Source of the DNA: DASQMT01 sp963827335
Lineage (GTDB): Bacteria > Actinomycetota > Thermoleophilia > Solirubrobacterales > Solirubrobacteraceae
Length of the DNA stretch: 64,000 nt
Assembly: GCA_963827335.1 (NCBI GenBank)
Contig: CAWHAP010000015.1
Location: forward strand, 124,001 to 188,000
Direction of reading: 5' to 3'
Of this stretch, positions 16,339 to 24,677 are shown one piece after another. The notes beneath the pieces were generated by a model. It worked only from the letters and a program-made list of their open reading frames with translations. It ran no database searches and had not been told where the DNA came from. The position numbers and the translations under genes are program-made. How positions within the stretch are numbered: position 1 is the first letter of the stretch; each line of letters starts with the position of its first letter.

Positions 16339-18165
16339 GTGTCGCACCGGGCAGTGCGCTGTGCCGTGCTCGTCGCGCTCGCGGCGTGCGCCGCCGCGCC
16401 CGCGCCCGCCTGGGCGGCGGAGACGAAGCGCTGGCGGATCCGGTCGCCCGACGGGCGGCTTGCGGCGACGATCCGCTTCCACGGGCCCGACGCGCCGCTG
16501 CGCGCCGTCGTGCGCCGCCGCGGCCGGCCCGTGCTGACCACGACGATCGGGCTCGCGACCGCGACGCGCTGCCTGCCCCAGGGCTTCACCCCGAAGGCCA
16601 CGCGCCGCGCAACCACGTTCGAGCGCTACCGGACGCGGGCCGGCAAGCGGCGCGTGCACCGGCTGCTCGCCCATCGGCTCGACCTGTCGTTCCGCCAGCG
16701 CGGCAGCCGGGTGCTCGTCGAGCTGCGCGTATCGGACGACGGCTTCGCGTACCGCACGTCGCTGACCGGCCCGGCGCGCAGCCGCGTCACCGGCGAGTGC
16801 AGCGCGTTCACGGCGCCGGGGGCGCAGGCCTGGCTGCAGCGTTACAACCGCGCCTACGAGGCGACCTACACGCCGTCCCTGCTGCGCGACGCGCTGCCCG
16901 GCCCGGTCGGCTACCCCGCCCTGCTGCGCACGGGCGGCGCCTGGGCGCTGCTGGCCGAGAGCGACGTCGGCACCGGCCAGCCCGGGACGCGGCTCGAGGT
17001 GCGCCCGGGGATCCCCGACGTGCTGTTCGTGTCCCGTCCGCACGCGCAGCCGGGCCTGTCGCCGGTGCGCACGCCGTGGCGCGTCGCGGTGATCGGCCGG
17101 CTCGCCACGATCGTCGGGTCCGACCTCGTCGACGACCTGGCCCGCCCCGCGCCGCACGGCGACTGGTCCTGGGCCAAGCCGGGTCGCGTCGCCTGGTCGT
17201 GGTGGGCCGACAGCGCCAGCCCCGCCAGCCTCGACACGCAGCGGGCGTACGTCGACTTCGCGCGCCGCATGGGCTGGGAGTACGTGCTCGTCGACGCCGG
17301 CTGGGACCCGGCGTGGATGCCCCGCCTCGTCGCCTACGCCCGGCGGCGCCACGTCAAGGTCATGGTGTGGGCGCGCTGGGACGCGCTCGCGCTGCCGGCG
17401 CCGCGCGACGCGCTGCTCTCGCAGTGGCGGAGCTGGGGCGTCGCGGGCGTGAAGCTCGACTTCATGGAGTCCGACTCCTACCAGCGGATGGCCTGGTACC
17501 GCAGCGTCGCCCGCGCCGCGGCCGAGCGCCGGCTGGTGGTGAACTTCCATGGCTCGACGGCCCCGCGCGGGCTGGCGCGGAGCTGGCCGAACGTGCTCAC
17601 CTCGGAGGCCGTGATCGGCGCCGAGAGCTACAAGGGCGAGGTGGCCGCGATCACCCCCGCGCACAACGCGACGCTGCCGTTCACGCGCAACGCGATCGGC
17701 TCGATGGACTACACGCCGGTCACGTTCTCCGCCGCGCGGCGCCCGACGAGCGCGGCCCACGAGCTCGCGCTGTCCGTCGTCTTCGAGTCGGGCCTGCAGC
17801 ACTTCGCCGACCGGCCGGACGTCTACGCGGGACTGCCCGCCGCGCGGCGCTGGCTGCGCGCCATCCCGCCGGCCTGGGACGACACGAAGCTGCTCGACGG
17901 CTACCCGGGCGACTCGGCGACGATCGGGCGCCGCGCCGGACGCAGCTGGTACGTCGGCGCCGTCAACGGGGGCGCCGCGCGCACGGCCCGGCTGCCGCTG
18001 GACTTCCTCTTCCCCGGCCGGCGCTACCGCGCCCGGATCGTGGAGGACGGGCCGGGCGGGACGCTGCGGGCGCGCGAGCGCCGGGTCACCGCGCGCCGCG
18101 TGCTGCGCCTGCCGCTCGGCGCCGCGGGCGGCTACGCGATCCGCTTCGAGCCCGTCCGGCGCTGA
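16339..18165 (+). CDS. Secreted GH97-family glycoside hydrolase
   Basis: A 608-residue protein with a signal peptide (CAVLVALAACAAAPAPAWA). It has the three-part GH97 build: an N-terminal beta-sandwich (to about 240), a catalytic TIM barrel with AWSWWADS, YVLVDAGWD, VKVMVWARWD, GVKLDFMESD and VNFHGSTAPRGLARSWPNVLTSEAVIGAE, and a C-terminal beta domain. The block NFHG...PRG...PN...EAV.G.E is diagnostic of the family. GH97 enzymes are known as alpha-glucosidases or alpha-galactosidases; I cannot assign which mechanism applies. The GTG at 16339 is preferred over 16327 because it gives a cleaner signal peptide. Ribosome-site spacing is poor for both. Confidence 0.88.
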   Translation: MSHRAVRCAVLVALAACAAAPAPAWAAETKRWRIRSPDGRLAATIRFHGPDAPLRAVVRRRGRPVLTTTIGLATATRCLPQGFTPKATRRATTFERYRTRAGKRRVHRLLAHRLDLSFRQRGSRVLVELRVSDDGFAYRTSLTGPARSRVTGECSAFTAPGAQAWLQRYNRAYEATYTPSLLRDALPGPVGYPALLRTGGAWALLAESDVGTGQPGTRLEVRPGIPDVLFVSRPHAQPGLSPVRTPWRVAVIGRLATIVGSDLVDDLARPAPHGDWSWAKPGRVAWSWWADSASPASLDTQRAYVDFARRMGWEYVLVDAGWDPAWMPRLVAYARRRHVKVMVWARWDALALPAPRDALLSQWRSWGVAGVKLDFMESDSYQRMAWYRSVARAAAERRLVVNFHGSTAPRGLARSWPNVLTSEAVIGAESYKGEVAAITPAHNATLPFTRNAIGSMDYTPVTFSAARRPTSAAHELALSVVFESGLQHFADRPDVYAGLPAARRWLRAIPPAWDDTKLLDGYPGDSATIGRRAGRSWYVGAVNGGAARTARLPLDFLFPGRRYRARIVEDGPGGTLRARERRVTARRVLRLPLGAAGGYAIRFEPVRR

Positions 18166-18528
18166 TCAGAGCGGCCGGCGGCCGGGCAGCCCGGTGCCGG
18201 GCCGGTGCCAGTGGGCGACCTCGGGCTCGTCGACGAGCCAGCACAGGTAGACCTCCTCGCCGTCGCGCAGGGCCGGGAAGTCGACGAGGCCGGCATCGAG
18301 GTCCTGGACGAGGATGTCGAGCTCCTCGAGCTGCTCGAGGGTGAGCACGAGGTCGACGGCGGCGCGGGCGTGCTCCCGACCGGCCCATGCCCCGCCGGTC
18401 ACCATCGCGATCGCGCCCGGCGCGGTGCGCAGCCGATCGCGCGCGGCGCGCAGGCGCGTGACGCACTCCCCCACGAACGGGCACAGCGCGTTGGCCTCCT
18501 CGACCGACCAGTGATGCAGGTGACGCAT
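18166..18528 (-). CDS. DUF2203 family protein
   Basis: A 120-residue protein matching DUF2203 throughout: an N-terminal WSVEEANALCPFV, helical centre, then the conserved ELDILVQDLDAGLVDFPALRDGEEVYLCWLVDEPEVAHWHRPGTGLPGRRPL. The GLVDFP, LCW and HWHRP blocks are the family signature. The family is conserved in actinobacteria and Bacillota but has no assigned reaction. The gene abuts the convergent GH97 stop directly. Confidence 0.85.
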   Translation of the reverse strand: MRHLHHWSVEEANALCPFVGECVTRLRAARDRLRTAPGAIAMVTGGAWAGREHARAAVDLVLTLEQLEELDILVQDLDAGLVDFPALRDGEEVYLCWLVDEPEVAHWHRPGTGLPGRRPL

Positions 18529-18572
18529 GGGGCCGGAGGTACCCGGACGCCCGGCGCTTCACCGATCCGGCG

Positions 18573-19028
18573 TCAGGAAGGGAGCGCGAAGTGGCGCCCG
18601 CCGATGTCCAGCACGACCGGCTCGCCCTCGCGCCCGGCCACGGTCAGGGGGAGCGCGGGGTCGCGCGTCGCGAACGTCGCCGTGGCCACGGAGCGGCCCC
18701 CGAAGGCGCGCGCCAGGGCCAGGACGGAGTCGGCGAGCAGCTGCACGCTGCCCAGCGGCGCCGCGAGCTCGCCCGTCTCCGGGTCCGCCGCCATCGCGCT
18801 CGCCGGAACGGGGCGGAGGTCCCCGAGCGGGAGCGGCTGCGCGCCGGGCTCGGCCTCGACCGCGCGGACCGCGTCGCCGTCGACCACCACGAGACCGCCG
18901 TCCTCGGTGCGCTCGACCATCACCGGCGACGTGTCCTCGCCCGTGTCGAGCAGGGCCACGACGCGCTCGGCACCCGTGCGCGCGGCGAAGTCGCGCACCG
19001 TGGCGAGGGCGGTCGGCAGCTCGATCAT
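18573..19028 (-). CDS. Hypothetical protein, 151 residues
   Basis: I do not recognise a family. The protein is soluble and acidic, with an N-terminal helix (TALATVRDFAARTGAERVV) and two repeated-looking beta regions (VVALLDTGEDTSPVMVERTEDGGLVVVDGDAVRAV and LTVAGREGEPVVLDIGGRHFALPS). It is divergent from the ATP-grasp gene with 54 bases between them. There is no clear ribosome site; a CACACT hexamer lies 7 bases before the ATG. Confidence 0.65.
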   Translation of the reverse strand: MIELPTALATVRDFAARTGAERVVALLDTGEDTSPVMVERTEDGGLVVVDGDAVRAVEAEPGAQPLPLGDLRPVPASAMAADPETGELAAPLGSVQLLADSVLALARAFGGRSVATATFATRDPALPLTVAGREGEPVVLDIGGRHFALPS

Positions 19029-19082
19029 GCCCGTCAGTGTGGCGCGGGGATGCCCCAGGGAGCAACTGGGTAGGGCCCGGCT

Positions 19083-20450
19083 GTGACCGCACCACCGCTC
19101 CACGGCCCGCTCGACGGGTACCGCCCACCGGCCTTCGACGACGCCGTCGACGCCGAGGGCGCGGTGCGCCCGGCCGCGCGCCCCGTGCTCGACCTCGTGC
19201 TCGAGCACGGCCCCGCCGAGCTCGCCGCCGCCGTGCGCGACGAGGTGGCGAAGCGCGGCATCTGCTTCGCCTCGGTCGACGGCGACGACACGTGGCACGT
19301 CGATCCGGTGCCGCGGGTGATCCCCGGCGAGGAGTGGGACCCGCTCGCGGCCGGCCTCGCCCAGCGCGTGCGCGCGCTCGAGGCGTTCGTGGCCGACGTC
19401 TACGGGGACCGGCGGATCGTCGCCGAGGGCGTCATGCCCGCGCGCGTGCTCGACTCCGCGGAGGGCCTGGAGCCGGCGCTGCAGGGGTTCCGCCCGGGCC
19501 GGCCGTGGATCGGCATCGCCGGGCTCGACGTCGTCCGCGACGGCAACGGCACCTGGCTCGTGCTCGAGGACAACGTGCGCACGCCGAGCGGGCTCGGCTA
19601 CTGGCCGGCGGCGCGCGCCGCCACGGTGAAGGCGCTCGCGCCGCCCCCCGCGGCGCTGCCGCGCTCGCTCGACGGGCTCGCGGACGCGCTGCGCCGCGTG
19701 CTCGGCGACGGGCGCGCCGTCGTGCTCACGGACGGCGAGGACAACTCCGCCTTCTGGGAGCACGCGTGGCTCGCCGAGCTGCTCGGGCTGCCGCTCGCCG
19801 TGCCGTCCGACCTCGAGGTCGCCGGGGGCCGGCTGCGCCACCGCGGCGACCCGGTCGACACCGTCTACCGGCGCACGAACGCGGACGGGCTCGACACGGA
19901 GGTGGGGCAGCTCCTCCACCCGGTCCTTGGCGCCGGCGAGCTCGATCTGGTCAACTGCTTCGGTACGGGGGCCGCCGACGACAAGCTGGCCCATGCCTAC
20001 GTCCACGCCATGATCCGCTTCTACCTCGCCGAGGAGCCGCTGCTCGACCAGGTCGAGACGTTCGACCTGGGCGAGCCCGCGACGCTCGAACGCGCGCTCG
20101 ACGTCTTCGGCGAGCTCGTGATCAAGGACCGCGGGTCCTACGGCGGCCTGGGCGTGGTCGTCTGCCCGCACGCCGAGCCCGGCGACGTCGAGGCGCTGCG
20201 CGAGAAGGTGCGCGCCGCGCCCGAGGACTACATCGCGCAGCGGATGGTCGCCCTGTCGACGCACCCGACCGTCGTCGACGGGGCGCTCGTCCCGCGGCAC
20301 GTGGACCTGCGCCCGTTCGTGCTGACGTCGACGTCCGGCGAGGTCGAGGTCCTCCCCGGCGGCATGACGCGCATCGCGCTCGACGAGGGCGCGCTCGTGG
20401 TCAACTCCTCCCAGAACGGCGGCGCGAAGGACACATGGGTGGTGCCGTGA
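19083..20450 (+). CDS. Circularly permuted ATP-grasp protein (type 2)
   Basis: A 455-residue protein of the circularly permuted ATP-grasp family. Visible blocks are WHVDPVPRVIP near 62, GFRPGRPWIGIAGLDVVRDGNGTWLVLEDNVRTPSGLGYWPAAR (substrate/metal region with ED and N), VDTVYRRTNADGLDTEV, and the C-terminal nucleotide-binding part VIKDRGSYGGLGVVV...EDYIAQRMV...HVDLRPFVL. The family makes amide or peptide bonds using ATP. The start is a GTG. Its stop overlaps or adjoins the start of a second carboxylate-amine ligase, so the two ligases are co-produced and probably act in sequence on one product, which is unknown. Confidence 0.85.
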   Translation: MTAPPLHGPLDGYRPPAFDDAVDAEGAVRPAARPVLDLVLEHGPAELAAAVRDEVAKRGICFASVDGDDTWHVDPVPRVIPGEEWDPLAAGLAQRVRALEAFVADVYGDRRIVAEGVMPARVLDSAEGLEPALQGFRPGRPWIGIAGLDVVRDGNGTWLVLEDNVRTPSGLGYWPAARAATVKALAPPPAALPRSLDGLADALRRVLGDGRAVVLTDGEDNSAFWEHAWLAELLGLPLAVPSDLEVAGGRLRHRGDPVDTVYRRTNADGLDTEVGQLLHPVLGAGELDLVNCFGTGAADDKLAHAYVHAMIRFYLAEEPLLDQVETFDLGEPATLERALDVFGELVIKDRGSYGGLGVVVCPHAEPGDVEALREKVRAAPEDYIAQRMVALSTHPTVVDGALVPRHVDLRPFVLTSTSGEVEVLPGGMTRIALDEGALVVNSSQNGGAKDTWVVP

Positions 20451-21622
20451 CGCCCCTGCCGTCGTGGGCGGAGTGGAACCCGGACGCCGCGCAGTCGCCA
20501 TGGACGGTGGGGATCGAGGAGGAGGTCATGCTCCTTGACCCGCACGACTGGGCGCTGGCCTCGCGGATCGACGACGTGCTGCCCGCGCTGTCGCGCCGCG
20601 TCGCCGACCACGCGGCGGCCGAGACGCACGGGTCGGCGCTCGAGCTGGCGAGCGGACCGCACCCGACCCCGCTGGCCGCTGCGACGGAGCTTGCCGAGCT
20701 GCGCGCGGGGCTGGCGGCCGACCTGGCGCCGCTCGGCCTGCGGGCGGCCGTCGCCGGCACGCACCCCTTCGCGCAGTGGGGCGACGTGGAGGTGTCGCCG
20801 GGCGCGCGCTACCAGTCGATCTACGACTCGATGCGCGAGCTGGCCCGGCGCGAGCCGACGTTCGCGCTGCACGTGCACGTCGCCGTGCCCGACGCCGAGG
20901 CCGCCGTGCGCGCGCTGCGGGGGGTGCGCGTGCACGTGCCGATGCTGCTCGCCCTCGCGGCCAACTCCCCGTTCTGGCAGGGGCGCGACACGGGGCTCGC
21001 CGCGGCGCGCGTCCCGGTCTTCGGCACGTTCCCGCGCGTCGGCATCCCGCGCGCGTTCTCCGACTACGCCGACTACGTCGAGGCGGTCGACGTGCTGCTG
21101 CGCTGCGAGGCCTTCCCCGAGCCGACGTTCCTGTGGTGGGACGTGCGGCTCCAGCCCAGGTTCGGCACGATCGAGATCCGGATCATGGACGCGCAGACGC
21201 GCTCGTCCGACAACGCGGCCCTGGCCGCGCTCGCCCAGTGCGTCGTGCGGCTCGAGGCCGGGGAGGGCTACGCGGACGAGGGGATCGCCTGCCGGCCCGA
21301 GGTGCTCGACGAGAACCGCTTCCTCGCCGTCCGCGACGGGATGCGCGCCGCGTTCATCGACCCCGTGCGCGAGACGCGGCGGCCGGCGCGCGAGATCCTG
21401 GACGAGCTGCTCGCCGCGTGCGCGCCGCACGCCGCCGAGCTGGGCTGCGAGGCCGAGCTGGCCGCCGTGGCGATGCTGGCCGACGCGCCGGGCGACCACC
21501 GCCAGCGGCTCTGCGCGGGCGTCGGGCAGGGCGACCCGGTCGGCCCCGCGCTGGGGCTGCTCGTCGCCGCCCTCGCGGACGACTTCGCCACGGGCCTCGC
21601 GCAGCCGGCGGCGCTCGCCTAG
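20435..21622 (+). CDS. Carboxylate-amine ligase, YbdK / glutamate-cysteine ligase family 2
   Basis: A 395-residue protein of the GCS2 fold. The hallmark start is WTVGIEEEVMLLDP, followed by SALELASGPHPT, GTHPFAQW, RYQSIYDSM, FALHVHVAVPD, LALAANSPFWQGRDTGL and the RIMDAQTR metal site. The IEEE block provides Mg ligands. Family members ligate an amine to glutamate-like carboxylates. The ATG at 20435 has GAAGGA just upstream. The GTG at 20447, forming a GTGA overlap with the ATP-grasp gene, is the alternative start. Confidence 0.9.
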   Translation: MGGAVTPLPSWAEWNPDAAQSPWTVGIEEEVMLLDPHDWALASRIDDVLPALSRRVADHAAAETHGSALELASGPHPTPLAAATELAELRAGLAADLAPLGLRAAVAGTHPFAQWGDVEVSPGARYQSIYDSMRELARREPTFALHVHVAVPDAEAAVRALRGVRVHVPMLLALAANSPFWQGRDTGLAAARVPVFGTFPRVGIPRAFSDYADYVEAVDVLLRCEAFPEPTFLWWDVRLQPRFGTIEIRIMDAQTRSSDNAALAALAQCVVRLEAGEGYADEGIACRPEVLDENRFLAVRDGMRAAFIDPVRETRRPAREILDELLAACAPHAAELGCEAELAAVAMLADAPGDHRQRLCAGVGQGDPVGPALGLLVAALADDFATGLAQPAALA

Positions 21623-21984
21623 CGGCGCGTCTCGGCGACCGCCCTGCGGGCCTCGATCTCGTGGGGGTTCTGCGCGTAGCCGCGATGGAGGTAGGAGAGC
21701 CACATGCGCAGCCGGTGGTCCTGGTCCTGCCACACGTGGCAGAGCTCGTGGGTCAGGAGGTCGTCCGAGACGTCCGCGAGCGTGCGCTTGAAGAGGATCA
21801 GGTGCCCCATGTTGTAGCCCGCGAAGCGCCGGAACCAGGGCAGCGCGAAGAGCCACGGCACGTGCAGCAGGCGCACCCGCTCGGTGCGCAGCGGCTCCGG
21901 GTAGAGATCGAGGCGCGCCAGGCGCGCGGCGGCGCGGGCGAGCGCGGCCCGCTCCGCCGTGCCGCGACCGCGGCGACCGAGCAC
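21619..21984 (-). CDS. Mini HExxH putative zinc peptidase-like protein
   Basis: A 121-residue basic protein carrying THELCHVWQ, an HExxH zincin motif (His79, Glu80, His83), with NMGHLILFKRTLADVSDDLL just before it and LSYLHRGYAQNPHEIEAR after it, where Glu114 or nearby could be the third ligand. It resembles the small DUF4157-like metalloprotease domain but lacks a full protease. It starts with GTG and ends in a CTAG overlap with the ligase gene. It lies 7 bases after the McrB-like ATPase stop, on the same strand, so it is probably co-transcribed with that gene. Confidence 0.65.
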   Translation of the reverse strand: MLGRRGRGTAERAALARAAARLARLDLYPEPLRTERVRLLHVPWLFALPWFRRFAGYNMGHLILFKRTLADVSDDLLTHELCHVWQDQDHRLRMWLSYLHRGYAQNPHEIEARRAVAETRR

Positions 21985-21991
21985 GCGCCGG

Positions 21992-24247
21992 CTAGCCCGC
22001 CAGCGCGGCGAGGCGCCGGCGGCGCTCCTCGTCCAGCCCGCCCAGCAGCGGCGCGACGTGCGCGGCGAGCGCCTCGCGCGCCAGCGTGCGCTCGCCGGCG
22101 GGGACCTCGGCGTTGCGGGCCGCGGCGAAGCGGGCCGCCGCGAGGAACGCGCCCGCGCCGACCGGGCCCAGCTCGCGTGCGCCGAGCAGGCGCTTGACGG
22201 CGTCGGCCGCGACGGCGTCGCCGCCGGCCGCCTCGTCGATCGCCCGGTGCAGCTCGGCGTCGTCGGGCGGCGGCACGTGGACGTGGGCGAAGCGGCGCAC
22301 GAGCGCCGGCGAGCCGGCGAGCCCCGAAGCGCCCGCCGTGGCCACGATGCGCCAGCCCTCGGGCGGGGCGTTCTCTCCGTCGGGCAGCGTGACGGGCACG
22401 CCGGCGAGGAACGAGCTGAGGTCGCCGAGGGCGGCGTCCAGCGGCGCGCGGTCGAGCTCGTCGACGATGAGCCAGCGGCCGCGCGCGGCCGCCTCGACCA
22501 CGGTGCCGCGCTCCCATTCCTCGTCGCCGGGGCGGCCGAGCGTGTCCGCCGGCGACCAGCCGTTGCCCGCGGTGACGACGGTGGCGCCGCCGGCCTTGCC
22601 GGCCTGCGCGGCCGCCTTGGCGACCGCGAGCGCGAGCCGGGTCTTGCCGCTGCCGGCCGGGCCGACGAGCACCACGTGCCCGCCGGCGAGCGCCGCGGCG
22701 ACGGCCGCGTACAGACCCTCGGGCAGCCGCAGGCCCTGCTCCTCGGCCGCCGCGCGGATCGCGGCGCCGGAGACGAAGGCGGGGGCGGCGGGGGGCGCTC
22801 CAGGTGCGGGCGAGGCGATCGTGGCCGCGGCGGCGGCCGCGGCGAAGGCGGGCTCCGGCGCCGCCTGGACGGGCGGCGCCGGGGCGGGCGGCGCCGGGGG
22901 CGCGCCGAGCGGATCGCCCGAGGTCATGCCGGCCTGCACCGGCTCGGGGGCCGGCGGCGCCGGGGGCGGGGCCGCCGCGGGCTCGGGCGCGCGTGCGGGC
23001 GGCGGCGGGGACGGCGGCAGCTCGGTCGCGGGCGGCGGCGCCGGCGCGGCGGCCGGCGGCTCGGCGGCGGGCGGGACGGCAGGCGGCGGCTCGGCGCCGG
23101 GCGGGGCAGCGCGCGGCGCGCCCGGAGGGGCGCCGGGCGGCGGGCCCGCGGCAGGCGGGGCGGCAGCGGGCGGCGGCGCGGCGTGCGGCGGCTCTGCGGC
23201 GGGCGGCGCCGGGCGCGGCGCGGCGGTCATCGGCCCGGCCGTGAGGTACTCGGCCGACTCCTCGGGCTCCTCGTCCGGCTCCTCGGCGGCGGGCGCCGGC
23301 TCGGGCGCCGCCGGCGCGGCGGGCGGCGGCGGCGCCTGCTCGTCCTCCGGGCGGATGGCCACGTAGGCGCGCGTGCGCTCGTCGGGCGACGCCGTGTCCC
23401 AGAGGTCCGCGGGCGGCGTGGGTGGGGGTCCGAGCGGGGCCGCCGCGGCCGGGTCGGGCTGCGCCGGTGCGGCGCCGGGCGTCGTGCCCGGCCCGACGTC
23501 CTCGTACGCCGCCTCCTCCTCCGCGGCCGGCTCGGGCTCGGGCTCCGGTTCGGGCTCGGGCAGCGCGGCGGCCAGCGCGGCGTCGTACTCGGCCTCGCCC
23601 TCGCGGACCGCCGCCTCGAGCCCGCCCGGGTTGAGCTGCCCCGCGATGTCCTTGAGCGACATGTGGATCGGCAGCGTCAGCTCGTCGCGGGTCTGCTGGC
23701 CGATCGGCGTGAGCCGCCGCTCCGCGTCGACCAGCTCGAGGTCGGTGAGGAACGTCGTGTAGCGCTCGCCCTGGGACTCGAACGTGTTCTCGTTGTCCCA
23801 GCCCGCGCGGCCGAGCTGGTTGATCGCACGGCCGAAGTCCACGCGCGACGGATGGAAGTCCGGCGGGTTGGAGGCGTAGAGGCTGAGCGCGACGGCGGCG
23901 CCGTGGAAGATCGAGTCGGTCATGTGCCGCTCGCGCAGCAGCCGGCGCAGCCACTCGGCCTGGGCCGGCGCGACGTCGAACGGCGCCGCCGCGTCCCCCG
24001 CGCGCACGTAGCGCTTGCCCATGTCGGTCAGCTCGACCGTGCCCCGGTCCTCGTTGAGCAGCCCGGCGGACCGGGCGAAGGAGACGAACTGCCGCATGCG
24101 CCCCAGCGCGTTCTCCAGTCCGGGCGGGAACAGCTCGTCGGGCGAGAAGGCCGTGACGAACTCGTCGAGCCGGAGGCGCTCGCGCTGGTTGATGGCGCGC
24201 AGCAGCCCGTGCGCGTCGCCGATGCGGGGGGCGGGGATGGGACGCAT
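21992..24247 (-). CDS. AAA+ ATPase of McrB/MoxR type with winged-helix-like N-terminus and long Pro/Ala linker
   Basis: A 751-residue protein in three parts. Residues 1-225 are helical, winged-helix-like, with blocks LLRAINQRERLRLDEFVTAF, VELTDMGKRYV and LTPIGQQTRDELTLPIH. Residues about 230-505 are an extremely Pro/Ala/Glu-rich linker. Residues 510-751 form an AAA+ module: Walker A GPAGSGKT (529-536), Walker B LIVDE (593-597), sensor WRIVATAG and arginine-finger region LVRRFAHV. The AAA part resembles the McrB/MoxR group of dynein-like ATPases. No McrC nuclease or VWA partner is encoded here; the only same-strand neighbour is the mini HExxH protein. Function unknown. Confidence 0.8.
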   Translation of the reverse strand: MRPIPAPRIGDAHGLLRAINQRERLRLDEFVTAFSPDELFPPGLENALGRMRQFVSFARSAGLLNEDRGTVELTDMGKRYVRAGDAAAPFDVAPAQAEWLRRLLRERHMTDSIFHGAAVALSLYASNPPDFHPSRVDFGRAINQLGRAGWDNENTFESQGERYTTFLTDLELVDAERRLTPIGQQTRDELTLPIHMSLKDIAGQLNPGGLEAAVREGEAEYDAALAAALPEPEPEPEPEPAAEEEAAYEDVGPGTTPGAAPAQPDPAAAAPLGPPPTPPADLWDTASPDERTRAYVAIRPEDEQAPPPPAAPAAPEPAPAAEEPDEEPEESAEYLTAGPMTAAPRPAPPAAEPPHAAPPPAAAPPAAGPPPGAPPGAPRAAPPGAEPPPAVPPAAEPPAAAPAPPPATELPPSPPPPARAPEPAAAPPPAPPAPEPVQAGMTSGDPLGAPPAPPAPAPPVQAAPEPAFAAAAAAATIASPAPGAPPAAPAFVSGAAIRAAAEEQGLRLPEGLYAAVAAALAGGHVVLVGPAGSGKTRLALAVAKAAAQAGKAGGATVVTAGNGWSPADTLGRPGDEEWERGTVVEAAARGRWLIVDELDRAPLDAALGDLSSFLAGVPVTLPDGENAPPEGWRIVATAGASGLAGSPALVRRFAHVHVPPPDDAELHRAIDEAAGGDAVAADAVKRLLGARELGPVGAGAFLAAARFAAARNAEVPAGERTLAREALAAHVAPLLGGLDEERRRRLAALAG

Positions 24248-24305
24248 GGGCGCACCGTATCGGCGCGCCGCGCACCGGGTCCAGCCCGGCGGGTCGCGGG
24301 CGCCC

Positions 24306-24569
24306 TCAGGCCGCGGGCACGAGGGCGGCGGCGATCTCGCCGCAGGCGAGCGCCAGCGCCTCGGAGGCCGAGAGCCGCTCGACCACCGATCCGTCCGCGC
24401 ACCGGAGCTCGGCCCGCACCGGGCCGGCGGGAGCGCCCAGCTCGAAATGCAGCTCCAGGCCGGACGCGAACAGCTCTCCGGACCGCTCCCAGGCGGCGTC
24501 GATCTCGTCCAGCAGCTCGGGCGGCGGGCCGGCGGGCAGCGCGTGGTCGGTTGCGAGGAAGCGGGGCAT
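24306..24569 (-). CDS. Hypothetical protein, 87 residues
   Basis: A short soluble acidic protein. It starts MPRFLATDHALPAGPPPELLDEIDAAWERSGELF, then a beta-rich centre (LELHFELGAPAGPVRAELRCADG) and a helical end (SASEALALACGEIAAALV). AAGGA lies 9 bases upstream of the ATG. I recognise no family. It is divergent from the antiporter gene. Confidence 0.6.
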   Translation of the reverse strand: MPRFLATDHALPAGPPPELLDEIDAAWERSGELFASGLELHFELGAPAGPVRAELRCADGSVVERLSASEALALACGEIAAALVPAA

Positions 24570-24589
24570 CGGGGGAGGTCCTTTCCGGA

Positions 24590-24655
24590 GGTGCAGGGAA
24601 CGCTGCACCCGGTTCATCGGCGGCCTCCCCCACCCACGCATGGGGTCGGAACCCC
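24590..24655. promoter_or_regulatory. Two inverted repeats between the 87-residue gene and the Na+/H+ antiporter
   Basis: GGTGCAG (24590-24596) is mirrored by CTGCACC (24603-24609) with 6 bases between. GGGGT (24642-24646) is mirrored by ACCCC (24651-24655) with 4 bases between. Both lie in the divergent promoter region, 21 and 87 bases from the flanking starts, and are candidate operators. Confidence 0.4.
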
Positions 24656-24677
24656 AAGCTGGCAGCATGCACCGGGG

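Noticed and set aside
21992..24247. McrBC-type restriction system
   Set aside because: The ATPase lacks an McrC nuclease partner and a DNA-binding EVE or LlaJI-like domain I can recognise; only the ATPase similarity remains.
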